Assembly (NCBI RefSeq): GCF_004115975.1
Contig: NZ_SDDZ01000015.1
Span: 1 to 64,000 of the forward strand
Reading direction: 5' to 3'
Length of the DNA stretch: 64,000 nucleotides
DNA from: Gelidibacter gilvus
GTDB taxonomy: Bacteria; Bacteroidota; Bacteroidia; Flavobacteriales; Flavobacteriaceae
Made by a program: the position numbers and the translations under genes. Below, piece by piece: positions 1 to 6,815 of the stretch. The notes under the pieces were generated by a model. It worked only from the letters and a program-made list of their open reading frames with translations, ran no database searches and was not told where the DNA came from. Every line of letters starts with the position of its first letter. Within the stretch, counting starts at the first letter, position 1.

Positions 1-117
1 TACCACCCTTGCGACTTACTAATGCTTCCAGACGTTACTCCAGCGCATGAGGGACTTGCACCCTCTAAATTAATATCTTACTTTGCAGTAAGGTAAAGAT
101 GCCCATACTGGGCACAC
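1..117 (-). ncRNA. 5' end of a group II intron (runs off the left edge)
   Basis: On the minus strand the segment opens with GTGTGCCCAGTATGGGC, which matches the bacterial group II intron 5' consensus (GUGYG followed by a CCCAG stem), and goes on with GGGTGCAAGTCCC and AAGTCGCAAGGGTGG, phrases typical of domain I of bacterial introns. The intron body and any reverse transcriptase ORF lie outside the window. The first intron base is placed at 117, directly against the constant part of an attC-like repeat (ACACCGTGTATAA from 118). The intron is antisense to the cassette genes, the orientation known for group IIC-attC introns, but this 5' end looks closer to the Ll.LtrB type than to class C. The GGGCACAC at the boundary could instead be the natural end of the previous cassette, so the exact edge is uncertain. 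Confidence 0.72.
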
Positions 118-238
118 ACACCGTGTATAAACCATTGCTGGGTCTGTGCTCTTCTGGAAAATTCTTGGGAATTTTCCAGCGTAGTTTTGTATCTTTAATG
201 GTTCGTGCTTTCACACGCAACGGTCCATACACATAAAC
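118..238 (+). repeat. attC-like cassette repeat S0, split by IS110 on its right
   Basis: This imperfect palindrome has CCGTGTAT (121-128) facing ATACAC (227-232), ACCATT (131-136) facing AATGGT (197-202), and a perfect 10-bp tip hairpin TGGAAAATTC/GAATTTTCCA (154-163/168-177) with a TTGG loop. The outer layout is the one seen at the other cassette junctions of the window (CCGTGTATAA on the left, ACATAAAC|GTT on the right). The right edge stops at ACATAAAC (231-238), and the missing GTTGTGCCC appears at 1498, so the IS110 element sits exactly between C and G of the core. Its left edge is abutted by the group II intron. Confidence 0.7.
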
Positions 239-273
239 TCCAAGATGAATTCCTAATAAATCATTAATTGTTT

Positions 274-1266
274 TTAAGCTACAAATCTTTGGAGCTCTAC
301 ATACGGTGTTCCTCTTCTTACCACTGCAAAAGCTCTTGATATAATCTTATTCCTTACGTTATTTAAGGCCACCATTTTCGGTTTTCCCTCTGCAACTTTT
401 TTCTTATAATATTGGTTTAGTTCTCTGTCGTATTGTATGGCACTAACACTGGCAAGTGTTAACAGTGTTTTCATTTTCCTGTCGCCTATATGATGAATTC
501 TGTTTTTTCGATGGATACTGGTCCCAGAACTGTGTTCAAAAGGTGCAACGCCACAATAACTTGAAAACTGTCGCCAATTGTCAAAACGTTTAAAGTTGCC
601 CGTGTGATATAGGATTTGGCAGGACAGTATTAGTCCAACTCCCTTTAAAGTGTTTAAGAGCTCATAATTCCTCTGTAACGACTCCTCTTTCTCCATAAGT
701 TTTTTAATGTGATCCTCTAGTGCCACAATTTGTTTTGTGAGATAATGAATCGTCTTTTTGATGATCCTGCAGCAGTCATCAGTCGATGGACTACTGAGCA
801 GGTTCAGTATTTCTTTGAGACTGCTCATTTTACCTGTACGATCCCTTACCAGCTGATCCCTAAAGGACAACAGGCGTCCCAGCTCTTGGATGTCCTGTTC
901 TTTTGGACTGCTTAAAACAAGTTCTTCTTTATACAGCCAGGCATATCTCGCAATCATAGCTGAATCAAGTTTATCTGTTTTTCCCCTGACGATTCCTGCT
1001 GATCTTTTAATCGCCAAGGGACTTTCTTCAACATAATCTATATCGTTTTCTGACAGATAAACACTAAGGTTTGTGGAGTAATGCCCTGTATTTTCAAAAC
1101 AGAAAAAATAGACTTGTTCTTCTAGATATGTTTCTACCCAAGACAAAAGTGCTCTATAACCTTTGGGAGTATTCGAAAACACTCGGTGTACTGCCCTAAC
1201 GTGAATTTGTGCATCGATTGTTAATTTAGATACATCGATACCGATAACATCTACATAATTATTCAT
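274..1266 (-). CDS. IS110-family transposase (bridge-RNA-type recombinase)
   Basis: The 330-residue protein has the two domains of the family. The N-terminal DEDD RuvC-like domain carries D11 (GIDVSK), E58 (CFENTG), D98 and D101 (KTDKLDS). The C-terminal Transposase_20 domain (about 200-300) has the helix-hairpin-helix-like GVGLILSCQIL and the conserved YCGVAPFEHSSG segment that holds the catalytic serine in this family. Members cut and rejoin DNA guided, in characterised cases, by a structured RNA encoded in the element. Length is normal, the frame is intact, and the gene probably still encodes an active enzyme. The non-coding segment upstream looks like the cognate RNA (separate entry). Confidence 0.93.
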   Translation of the reverse strand: MNNYVDVIGIDVSKLTIDAQIHVRAVHRVFSNTPKGYRALLSWVETYLEEQVYFFCFENTGHYSTNLSVYLSENDIDYVEESPLAIKRSAGIVRGKTDKLDSAMIARYAWLYKEELVLSSPKEQDIQELGRLLSFRDQLVRDRTGKMSSLKEILNLLSSPSTDDCCRIIKKTIHYLTKQIVALEDHIKKLMEKEESLQRNYELLNTLKGVGLILSCQILYHTGNFKRFDNWRQFSSYCGVAPFEHSSGTSIHRKNRIHHIGDRKMKTLLTLASVSAIQYDRELNQYYKKKVAEGKPKMVALNNVRNKIISRAFAVVRRGTPYVELQRFVA

Positions 1267-1299
1267 ATTTTTAAATTTTATTCCTTCTCATAAAGGAAT

Positions 1300-1460
1300 G
1301 ATTAATAAATGTTGCAGTGACTATCACCTTTAATAGGAAGTGATTCCTGGTATTCCAAATGGTCCTATAGCAACCTAAGAAAGACAAGAGGACTGATACG
1401 TGTAGAGGATCTATAAATTCTAATAAACGTTTTAGTTCTCCTCTTGTCTCTTAGTAAAAG
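1300..1460 (-). ncRNA. Predicted bridge RNA of the IS110 element
   Basis: Between the transposase start and the element end are two stem-loops. The distal one (5' on the minus strand) has a perfect 11-bp stem AGACAAGAGGA/TCCTCTTGTCT (1382-1392/1439-1449). Its 46-nt loop contains ATAAACGTT (1423-1431), identical to the attC-like core at 6086-6094 and to the rebuilt insertion site, plus ACGTGTA (1398-1404), one mismatch from the reverse complement of TACACAT in the target. The proximal one is closed by GTTGC/GCAAC (1311-1315/1370-1374) and contains ACCTTTAAT (1326-1334), the exact reverse complement of ATTAAAGGT near the right end of the element (1486-1494). The order target loop then donor loop then transposase matches the published IS621 bridge RNA. 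Exact RNA ends are not visible. Confidence 0.65.
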
Positions 1461-1552
1461 TAATAACTACTTAATTAAGAGATAAATTAAAGGTAACGTT
1501 GTGCCCAATTAAAAAATTCGTAATAATTCCAAAAAACCAGCTATTTGATTTG

Positions 1553-1583
1553 TATCTTTGATAGTATCAAATGATAGTATCAA
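1553..1583 (+). promoter_or_regulatory. Promoter with palindromic operator before the fic gene
   Basis: TATCTTTG (1553-1560) fits the TAnnTTTG -7 element of Bacteroidota promoters. It overlaps TTTGATA-G-TATCAAA (1557-1571), a perfect 7-bp inverted repeat around one base, and a second copy TGATAGTATCA follows 13 bp later (1572-1582). Two operator copies across the start point suggest repression, possibly by the Fic protein itself, whose C-terminus looks like a winged helix. No clear -33 TTTG was fixed. Confidence 0.5.
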
Positions 1584-2539
1584 GAATGAAGCCACCATAC
1601 GAAATAACACCCGAAATATTAAGGTTAATCACTTCCATTTCAGAAAAAATCGGGGAGGTTAATGCCAACTTTTTAAATAGACCTTCTCCAAAATTAAGAA
1701 AACAAAATCGCATAAAAACTATTCATTCCTCTTTGAAAATCGAGGGAAATCATTTAACCGAAGAACAAATTACGGCACTTTTGGAGAACAAAAGAGTAAT
1801 CGGTCCCAAAAAGGATGTTGTTGAAGTGCTTAACGCCATTGAGATTTATGAGAACTTAGGTAAATACGATCCAGACAACGAACAATCATTTCTGAAAGCT
1901 CATTTAAAGTTAATGAATGGATTAATTGAAAACCCAGGAAAGTATAGGAAACAAGGGGTTGGAATTGTAAAAGGTTCAAAAGTAGAACATATGGCTCCAC
2001 CTTTTAATAATGTTCCGTTTTTAATGAAAGATCTATTTGAATACCTAAAAAAAGGGGATGAAATAGAGCTAATAAAAAGTTGTGTTTTTCATTACGAAAT
2101 GGAGTTTATCCATCCATTTATTGATGGAAATGGCAGAATGGGAAGGTTATGGCAAACCTTAATATTGATGGAGAAATATCCTCTTTTTGAGTTTTTACCT
2201 TTTGAAACGCTAATTAGCAATGATCAAGAGAAATATTATAAAGCATTATCTGAAAGTGATAAATCTGGACAGTCTACAAAGTTCATAGAATATATGCTTA
2301 ACGTTATTAACACTTCTATTAGTGAACTTTTGAATTTCAATAACAGAACATTAAATGAGGAAGACAGATTAGAATATTTCGTATCAATGAATAAAATTGA
2401 ATTTAACAGAAAAGACTATATGGTAATTTTTAAAGATATATCTTCAGCTACGGCAAGTCGAGATTTAAAGAAAGGCGTGGAATTAAATTTATTTGACAAA
2501 ATTGGAGAAAAGAATAAAACAATTTATCGTCTAAAATAA
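1571..2539 (+). CDS. Fic/DOC family protein (class II, self-inhibited) with C-terminal winged helix
   Basis: The Fic domain transfers AMP (or another nucleotide-derived group) to target hydroxyls; substrate unknown. The core motif HPFIDGNGRMGR lies at residues 181-192 with the catalytic H181. The inhibitory helix motif S-x3-E-G is at S54-E58-G59 (HSSLKIEGN), before the Fic core, which defines class II. The N-terminal segment and the long C-terminus, with a wHTH-like end (about 270-322), match the common Fic/DUF4172-like or Fic_N architecture. An alternative ATG at 1586 lies just behind the two operator palindromes and may be the true start, since the second palindrome would otherwise be coding. 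The gene sits alone in a cassette: it begins after the 9-base TTGTGCCCA (1499-1507) and ends against its complement TGGGCACAA (2541-2549). Confidence 0.88.
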   Translation: MIVSRMKPPYEITPEILRLITSISEKIGEVNANFLNRPSPKLRKQNRIKTIHSSLKIEGNHLTEEQITALLENKRVIGPKKDVVEVLNAIEIYENLGKYDPDNEQSFLKAHLKLMNGLIENPGKYRKQGVGIVKGSKVEHMAPPFNNVPFLMKDLFEYLKKGDEIELIKSCVFHYEMEFIHPFIDGNGRMGRLWQTLILMEKYPLFEFLPFETLISNDQEKYYKALSESDKSGQSTKFIEYMLNVINTSISELLNFNNRTLNEEDRLEYFVSMNKIEFNRKDYMVIFKDISSATASRDLKKGVELNLFDKIGEKNKTIYRLK

Positions 2540-2540
2540 C

Positions 2541-2565
2541 TGGGCACAAGCCGTGTATAGTAACC
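2541..2565 (+). repeat. End of the fic cassette with degenerate attC-like left arm
   Basis: Directly after the fic stop codon comes TGGGCACAA (2541-2549), the reverse complement of the cassette start TTGTGCCCA, and then GCCGTGTATA, the constant left arm of the repeat family. The arm then decays into unrelated sequence (2566-2628) before a second, complete repeat starts at 2631. Between them TTAACTGATT (about 2606-2615) and AATCAAACTTAAG (about 2623-2633) could be the remains of a tiny gene-less cassette, but this is weak. Confidence 0.5.
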
Positions 2566-2630
2566 TTACTCCGCTCTTTTGTTCTTTCTGATTAATGCTT
2601 AAAGTTAACTGATTTATTAAAAATCAAACT

Positions 2631-2776
2631 TAAGCCGTGTAAAAATAATTGCTTGGTTCTCGCCTACTTGGAAATTCCTAAACGCCAAAAGCGTTGCAGG
2701 ACGGAATTTCCACAGGCTCGTTCAATTTTTGTTATTTTAGGTGTTTATCCCACGCAGCTATTCTTACACAAAACCG
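2631..2776 (+). repeat. attC-like cassette repeat S1
   Basis: The repeat starts AAGCCGTGTAAAAATAATTG, contains the family 16-mer GTTCTCGCCTACTTGG (2656-2671), and has the tip stem GGAAATTCC/GGAATTTCC (2670-2678/2703-2711) enclosing a smaller hairpin AACGC/GCGTT. It ends TTCTTACACAAAACCG|TT at 2776. The right arm AGGCTCG and the AT-rich stretch mirror the left arm imperfectly, leaving unpaired bases as in integron attC sites. It separates the fic cassette from the next gene. Confidence 0.75.
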
Positions 2777-2803
2777 TTGGCAACAATATGAAAACCGAAA
2801 ACA

Positions 2804-3562
2804 TTGAGATTTAAAATAACATTTTTCATATCATTCTTTTTTTACATTTTTTCCGCATTTGGACAACGGAATTTTAGCGGAAAAACTATCGACCAATTTT
2901 CGGAAAGTGCCATAGGAATTACAATATTCGACAAAGACACAATCCAAATCGGACAGTCTGACTTGAAAGGATATTTCCAAATTGAATTACAAAAAGAAAC
3001 GGATACATTAATTTTTGCTGGAGTTGGTTATGAATGGGCAAAAATTACAGTTCCAAAGAAATGTGAAAATATAGAAATAATACTTTTTTTGGCTTCTACC
3101 TACGATTTTATGTCACCTAAAAAAGTTGACAGACTTCGCGAAAAAGAATTTAAAAAACTCACCGAATTACACTCTCAAGCATTCCGAAAAGGACTTTTCA
3201 TAACAGAAAAGCCCTGTGTTAGCCGAAAGTTTGAACCTAACTTCCCAGAACTTGACGAAATTCGCCGACAACATAAATTGACCAAGAAAAAGATTAAGAC
3301 AAAATTTAAAGAACTGAAAATCGGAGATATTATAAAAGTTCCGACTCAAACTTGGTCAGCATATACAAATGGAACTGATTTTGGCTGTCTAATAACCGGG
3401 AAAATTATTGAAAAAAATAAAAAAAAAGGTGGATATAATTTAATTTTAAAAGTCAGTAAAAACCTTTGCGAAAATGGACGAGCAACATACAATGGAGAGA
3501 AAGTAGAAATTGGAGAATCAATTACACATAATATGAAATATTTCAAAATAGTAACCGAATAA
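2804..3562 (+). CDS. Secreted protein with CarboxypepD_reg-like N-terminus (cassette gene)
   Basis: The 252-residue product starts with a signal peptide (about 1-20, ending FSAFGQ). Residues about 24-95 resemble the carboxypeptidase-regulatory-like beta-sandwich used by many Bacteroidota exported proteins (GKTIDQ, then DLKGYFQIEL). The remainder, rich in Lys, is not recognised. The start is TTG (2804), because the nearby ATG at 2788 hits a stop after eight codons. The leader GAAAACATTGAGA is nearly repeated before the TTG-started gene at 6118. It is the sole gene of a cassette with the complementary ends TTGGCAACA (2777-2785) and TGTTGCCAA (3567-3575). Function unknown. Confidence 0.75.
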   Translation: MRFKITFFISFFFYIFSAFGQRNFSGKTIDQFSESAIGITIFDKDTIQIGQSDLKGYFQIELQKETDTLIFAGVGYEWAKITVPKKCENIEIILFLASTYDFMSPKKVDRLREKEFKKLTELHSQAFRKGLFITEKPCVSRKFEPNFPELDEIRRQHKLTKKKIKTKFKELKIGDIIKVPTQTWSAYTNGTDFGCLITGKIIEKNKKKGGYNLILKVSKNLCENGRATYNGEKVEIGESITHNMKYFKIVTE

Positions 3563-3566
3563 ATAC

Positions 3567-3623
3567 TGTTGCCAATAACTAAGCATTCGTGTGGTCGGTA
3601 CGACCCAACATGAATGCCGTGTT
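3567..3623 (+). repeat. attC-like repeat S2, short classical form
   Basis: After the stop codon the cassette closes with TGTTGCCAA (3567-3575), the complement of its start. It is followed by an imperfect hairpin, CATTCGTGTGGTCG (3584-3597) against CGACCCAACATGAATG (3601-3616), with extra bases in one arm, and then GCCGTGTTGACT. At about 55 bp it looks more like a classical integron attC than the roughly 130-150 bp versions at the other junctions. The IS91-family element begins a few bases further on. Confidence 0.6.
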
Positions 3624-3848
3624 GACTGAACCGATGTTGGTCGGTTTGCCTACTATGGGGATTGATTGGATTTAAGATGGGTTTTTAAGGGTTGGTTTTT
3701 CCTGCTTGGGAGTATTTGACTGCTTTACTATTGCAGATTAGAAGTACAAGATAGACTTTCAGTTCCTCTTCCCTGTTTTTCAACGTTTTTCACTCAGTTT
3801 TCTTCATTTTTGTCCATAGATATCCTATTGCGCGTGACTTGCGCTTCT

Positions 3849-4982
3849 TTATGTTGGTGTTTTCATCTGATTATTGATCTGCTCCAGCCAGTGCTCTGGT
3901 GGTCCCCGAGCGGTAAAAGTCGCAACGGTAACAAGGTTTCCTTTTTTGCATATTGGACACTTTCGGTGCATCAATGGCCCTGTCTCCGCAAGTTTTGGCA
4001 TTCCCAGGTCTTTCTGGAGCTGTGGGATCATAGTTCTTTTGTAATAACTGCTCAAAATACCATAATGCCTGATCCGTGTAAATCCCTTGGGCAGGATATG
4101 TAGTGCGAACCGTCTGATAAACTCAGCATCGGGCAGCCCGAGCACAGATTTCTTGCCCCCGTGCCGATAGTCCTTTACCATGAACCGTACGTTTCCATCT
4201 CCGTGGCTTTTTATCCGATGGTTGCTGATGGCGATCTTATGGGTATAGCGGCCCAAGTATTCCACTACCTGCGAGGGTCCATAAAATGGACGCTTGCAAT
4301 AGACCACCCAATGATGTTGGAACAGGCTTTGGTAAAAAGAGGGAGGTTGCTGCTTCCCCAGTTCTTTGCGCAATCCGGCCACAAATCGGGCCCTGAAGAC
4401 CTGACTCATTGCCTTTACTGGGAACAGATACTTTCCCTTACTCCTGGTAGGTTTCCATTTGCCCGATCTGGCAATGCCACCCCCAGGAACTATACAGTGC
4501 AGGTGTGGGTGCAGCGAAAGGTTCTGCCCCCAAGTGTGCAGGATAGCGATCATTCCCATCTGGCCACCCAAAAACTTGGGATTGCCACCAAAATCCCGGA
4601 TAATGCCCCAAGCTGTTTTGAACAAAAGACCGTACACCAACTTTGGTTCGTACAGACATAACCGGTTCAGCTCCGTGGGCATGGTAAAGACCACATGGAA
4701 ATACGGAACCTCCAACAGATCGGCCTCCCTTGCCCGGATCCATTCCTCCTTTTTATGGCCCTGGCACTTGGGGCAATGACGGTTGCGGCAACTGTTGTAG
4801 CTAAGATGGAGCTTATGACAGGCAGGATTATTGCAACGATCAATGTGACCGCCAAGGGCCGCGGTGCGGCACTTGCGTAGGGCATGCAGGGTGCGAACTT
4901 GCCAACTGTTGGCACAATGATCGGCAAGGTGTTCCCTGTTTCGCTCCAAGATATGGGCTACTTCATGGACAGGGATGGACAT
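3849..4982 (-). CDS. IS91-family HUH (Y2) transposase
   Basis: The 377-residue protein has an N-terminal zinc-binding domain (C50, C55, C65, C70, C73; CRNRHCPKC) and a Y2_Tnp domain. The HUH-type metal motif is HPHLHC (about 158-163), and the tyrosine pair is Y242 and Y246 in EYLGRYTHK, used for single-strand nicking in rolling-circle-like transposition. Length and motifs are complete, so it is likely functional. The start codon lies 2 bp after the recombinase stop, which points to translational coupling. Confidence 0.92.
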   Translation of the reverse strand: MSIPVHEVAHILERNREHLADHCANSWQVRTLHALRKCRTAALGGHIDRCNNPACHKLHLSYNSCRNRHCPKCQGHKKEEWIRAREADLLEVPYFHVVFTMPTELNRLCLYEPKLVYGLLFKTAWGIIRDFGGNPKFLGGQMGMIAILHTWGQNLSLHPHLHCIVPGGGIARSGKWKPTRSKGKYLFPVKAMSQVFRARFVAGLRKELGKQQPPSFYQSLFQHHWVVYCKRPFYGPSQVVEYLGRYTHKIAISNHRIKSHGDGNVRFMVKDYRHGGKKSVLGLPDAEFIRRFALHILPKGFTRIRHYGILSSYYKRTMIPQLQKDLGMPKLAETGPLMHRKCPICKKGNLVTVATFTARGPPEHWLEQINNQMKTPT

Positions 4983-4984
4983 CC

Positions 4985-5885
4985 CTATTGGCCATAAAGC
5001 CTGTCCAGCGGACTGAACGGCTTTTGCCTACCCGATTGTGCCACATGCAGGTAGATTAGGGTGGTCTGGATATCCGCGTGTCCCAAAAGGTCCTTCACGC
5101 TCATAATGTCCAGACCCATTTCCAGTAAATGGGTGGCATAGCTGTGCCGCAGGATATGGGCGGTAATCTCCTTTTGGATGCCACTGTGCTTGCGGGCCTC
5201 GCGCACGATCCACTGCACGCCCTGGGAAGAGATCCGGCACGGTATGCCCGATTTGTCATTGCCCGTAAAACACCACGTATACGGGTTTTCTGCCAGGAAG
5301 TATCTCTGTAGGCCACGGACCTGCATTTTGGAAAGGGGAACATACCGATCCTTGCGCCCTTTCCCCTGGCGCACGTGCAGCATCATCCTGTCAAAATCCA
5401 AGTCCTTCCGCTGTAGGTTGCGCAGTTCAAAATTGCGGAGACCACAGCCATAGAGCATGGCCAGGACCAAGCGGTGCTTGAGCAATTTAGGGGTCTTCAA
5501 CAGTTGTTTTATCTCCCTTTGGTTCAATACCACGGGGAGTGTCTTGGGGCGTTCAATGGAAGGAAGAACCACTCGCATTTCTTTCATCCCAAAGACACGA
5601 TAGGCATAGCGAAGTCCATAAACGGTGTGCTTGAAAAAACTGTCGGATGGAGTCTTGTGCTGTGACTTTAAAAAGTGTAGATAATCCAAGATCTGTTCCT
5701 CATCTAGGTCAAGTGGACTACAGTTAAAATGGAGTGCAAGGTGAGCAAGACAGCGGGCATAGTTGGTAAGGGTACTCTGGCTCTTGCCGGCGAGCTCAAC
5801 GGAACGCTTTAATTTTTGGTAGAGGGTTGCGAATTCCGGAACTGAAATACAGGCCCTTTGGATAAGGGTGTCATTTTTTTTTCAT
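4985..5885 (-). CDS. IS91-associated tyrosine recombinase, start codon out of frame at an A9 run
   Basis: The readable frame encodes an N-terminal SAM-like core-binding domain and a catalytic domain with R (GCGLRNFEL), K (QGKGRKDRY), H-x-x-R (AHILRHSYATH), H (LLGHADIQ) and the nucleophile Y in TTLIYLHV. In-frame sequence continues upstream of the first in-frame start-like codon (TTG at 5689) to about 5881, where the only nearby ATG (5885) is followed by nine A and then TGA. Losing one A, or adding two, joins ATG to the frame and gives about 299 residues, the usual size. So this is either expression by slippage on the A-run or a one-base lesion. It is not an IntI-type integrase: the IntI-specific extra domain is not seen. 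Confidence 0.8.
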
Positions 5886-5969
5886 AATATTGAGTATTAG
5901 ATTAATCCTATCCTAAAGGTAGTGAATCGTGATCTAACAGTCATGAGAAGCTACCTTTAGGTTTAGTTC

Positions 5970-6092
5970 AACACCGCGTACAAATAATTGCTAGTTCTCG
6001 CCTACTTGGGAATTCCTTCGGAATTTCCACAGGCTCGGTCAATTTTTATTATTTTAGGTGTTTGCCACCGCGACTATTCTTACACATAAACG
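5970..6092 (+). repeat. attC-like cassette repeat S3, intact
   Basis: This is the best preserved copy: CACCGCGTACAAATAATTGC, then the family 16-mer GTTCTCGCCTACTTGG (5994-6009), tip stem GGGAATTCC/GGAATTTCC (6008-6016/6020-6028) with loop TTC, then CAGGCTCGGTCAATTTTTA, TTTTAGGTGTTTGCC and TTCTTACACATAAACG|TT. The core ATAAACGTT (6086-6094) is the same as the loop sequence of the IS110 RNA, which makes this an unoccupied predicted target. The next cassette starts at TT (6093). Confidence 0.75.
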
Positions 6093-6117
6093 TTAGCACA
6101 CATATAAACGAAACACA

Positions 6118-6807
6118 TTGAGAAAATCTATATTCATTTTAAGTTGCCTTCTATCCACAATAATATCTGCTCAAAATTTGGTGGATTTGGATTGCGAAAC
6201 TGGATTTAAAAAAATACAAACAGAACTCGAATCCAAACCACAAGTTGATTATAAATTAATTTATTCGCAAAAGAAATACGGAGAAGAAAGCTTTGAATTC
6301 AGCGAAGGAATTATTATTGTCAATAATATTGACGACCTAATAAATCAAAACGACATCGCAAAAATAATTGGTCGAATTGGAGTGGAAAATAATTTGACCA
6401 AAGTTATCGCTTTACGAAATTGTGATGCTGGTGGACTTTATCTGCGACAAAACGAATTAACAACTGAACAAAAAAATTATTTAAGCCAAAGCTTAATTGC
6501 AGAAATTAATATCGACTTGTTAAAATCTTTATCCAAAAAAGAAAGGAAAAAACAGAAGAAAAAACGTGACTTGATTGAGTCTGTTTCAAATAAATCATGT
6601 GAAAAACTTGCTGAATTTGGAACTGATAAATTAACTATGGAAAGTTTTAATACGATTGTCTCAACCACATCTGCCGAGTTTGCCGAAAAAACAATGGAAA
6701 TTTACGAAATGCCTTTTGAGCAAAGTGTGGACAAATTTTTAAAAGATTTAATGAATCATTTATTGTTCGATTGTCAATTAGTACAAGAATTTGCAAATAA
6801 TCAGTAA
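6118..6807 (+). CDS. Secreted protein of unknown function (cassette gene)
   Basis: The 229-residue product has a signal peptide (MRKSIFILSCLLSTIISAQ). The mature part has no family I recognise; a Lys-rich helical stretch lies at about 140-156. The start is TTG at 6118 in the leader AACACATTGAGAAAA, similar to the leader of the gene at 2804. It is the only gene in a cassette bounded by TTAGCACAC (6093-6101) and its exact complement GTGTGCTAA (6816-6824). The secreted, lineage-specific, single-gene cargo is typical of cassette arrays. Confidence 0.7.
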   Translation: MRKSIFILSCLLSTIISAQNLVDLDCETGFKKIQTELESKPQVDYKLIYSQKKYGEESFEFSEGIIIVNNIDDLINQNDIAKIIGRIGVENNLTKVIALRNCDAGGLYLRQNELTTEQKNYLSQSLIAEINIDLLKSLSKKERKKQKKKRDLIESVSNKSCEKLAEFGTDKLTMESFNTIVSTTSAEFAEKTMEIYEMPFEQSVDKFLKDLMNHLLFDCQLVQEFANNQ

Positions 6808-6815
6808 TAAAATAC

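Larger units (their letters stand above)
239..1497 (-). mobile_element. IS110-family insertion sequence inserted in an attC-like core
   Basis: The element is about 1.26 kb: a short 3' flank, one DEDD transposase gene on the minus strand, and about 230 bp of non-coding sequence upstream of the gene. The ends were set from the interrupted repeat: ACATAAAC (231-238) on the left and GTTGTGCCC (1498-1506) on the right together rebuild the core seen uninterrupted at 6084-6095. There are no terminal inverted repeats and no long target duplication, as expected for the family. Because AAC occurs both at 236-238 and 1495-1497, the boundary is ambiguous by up to 3 bp. The long non-coding region lies upstream of the gene, as in the IS110 group rather than the IS1111 group. 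Confidence 0.85.
3628..5965 (-). mobile_element. IS91-family element with accessory tyrosine recombinase
   Basis: Two minus-strand genes, a tyrosine recombinase and then an HUH Y2 transposase 2 bp downstream, form the two-gene IS91 layout common in Bacteroidota. Base composition is clearly more GC-rich than the neighbouring cassettes. The family has no terminal inverted repeats, so the ends are estimates. On the left, GAAC (3628-3631), a known IS91 target tetranucleotide, is followed by a small hairpin AACCGA/TCGGTT (3629-3634/3641-3646), a plausible oriIS next to the transposase 3' end. On the right a hairpin CCTAAAGGTAG/CTACCTTTAGG (about 5913-5961) precedes the resumption of repeat S3. Confidence 0.75.

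Noticed and set aside
730-915. Plus-strand ORF inside the IS110 transposase gene
   Set aside because: It is the antisense shadow of a complete transposase and has no domain.
1571-2539. Fic-based toxin-antitoxin pair
   Set aside because: The inhibitory motif is within the same protein, and no separate antitoxin gene is adjacent.
2566-2630. Tiny gene-less cassette between the fic cassette end and repeat S1
   Set aside because: The candidate ends match poorly (TTAACTGATT against AATCAAACTTAAG), and no full repeat precedes it.
4161-4779. ORFs on both strands over the IS91 transposase
   Set aside because: GC-rich coding sequence gives long shadow frames; the Y2 transposase frame explains the region.
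4985-5885. Integron integrase (IntI) driving the cassette array
   Set aside because: The recombinase is the accessory type coupled to an IS91 transposase. It lacks the IntI-specific insertion and is not placed next to an attI-like site.
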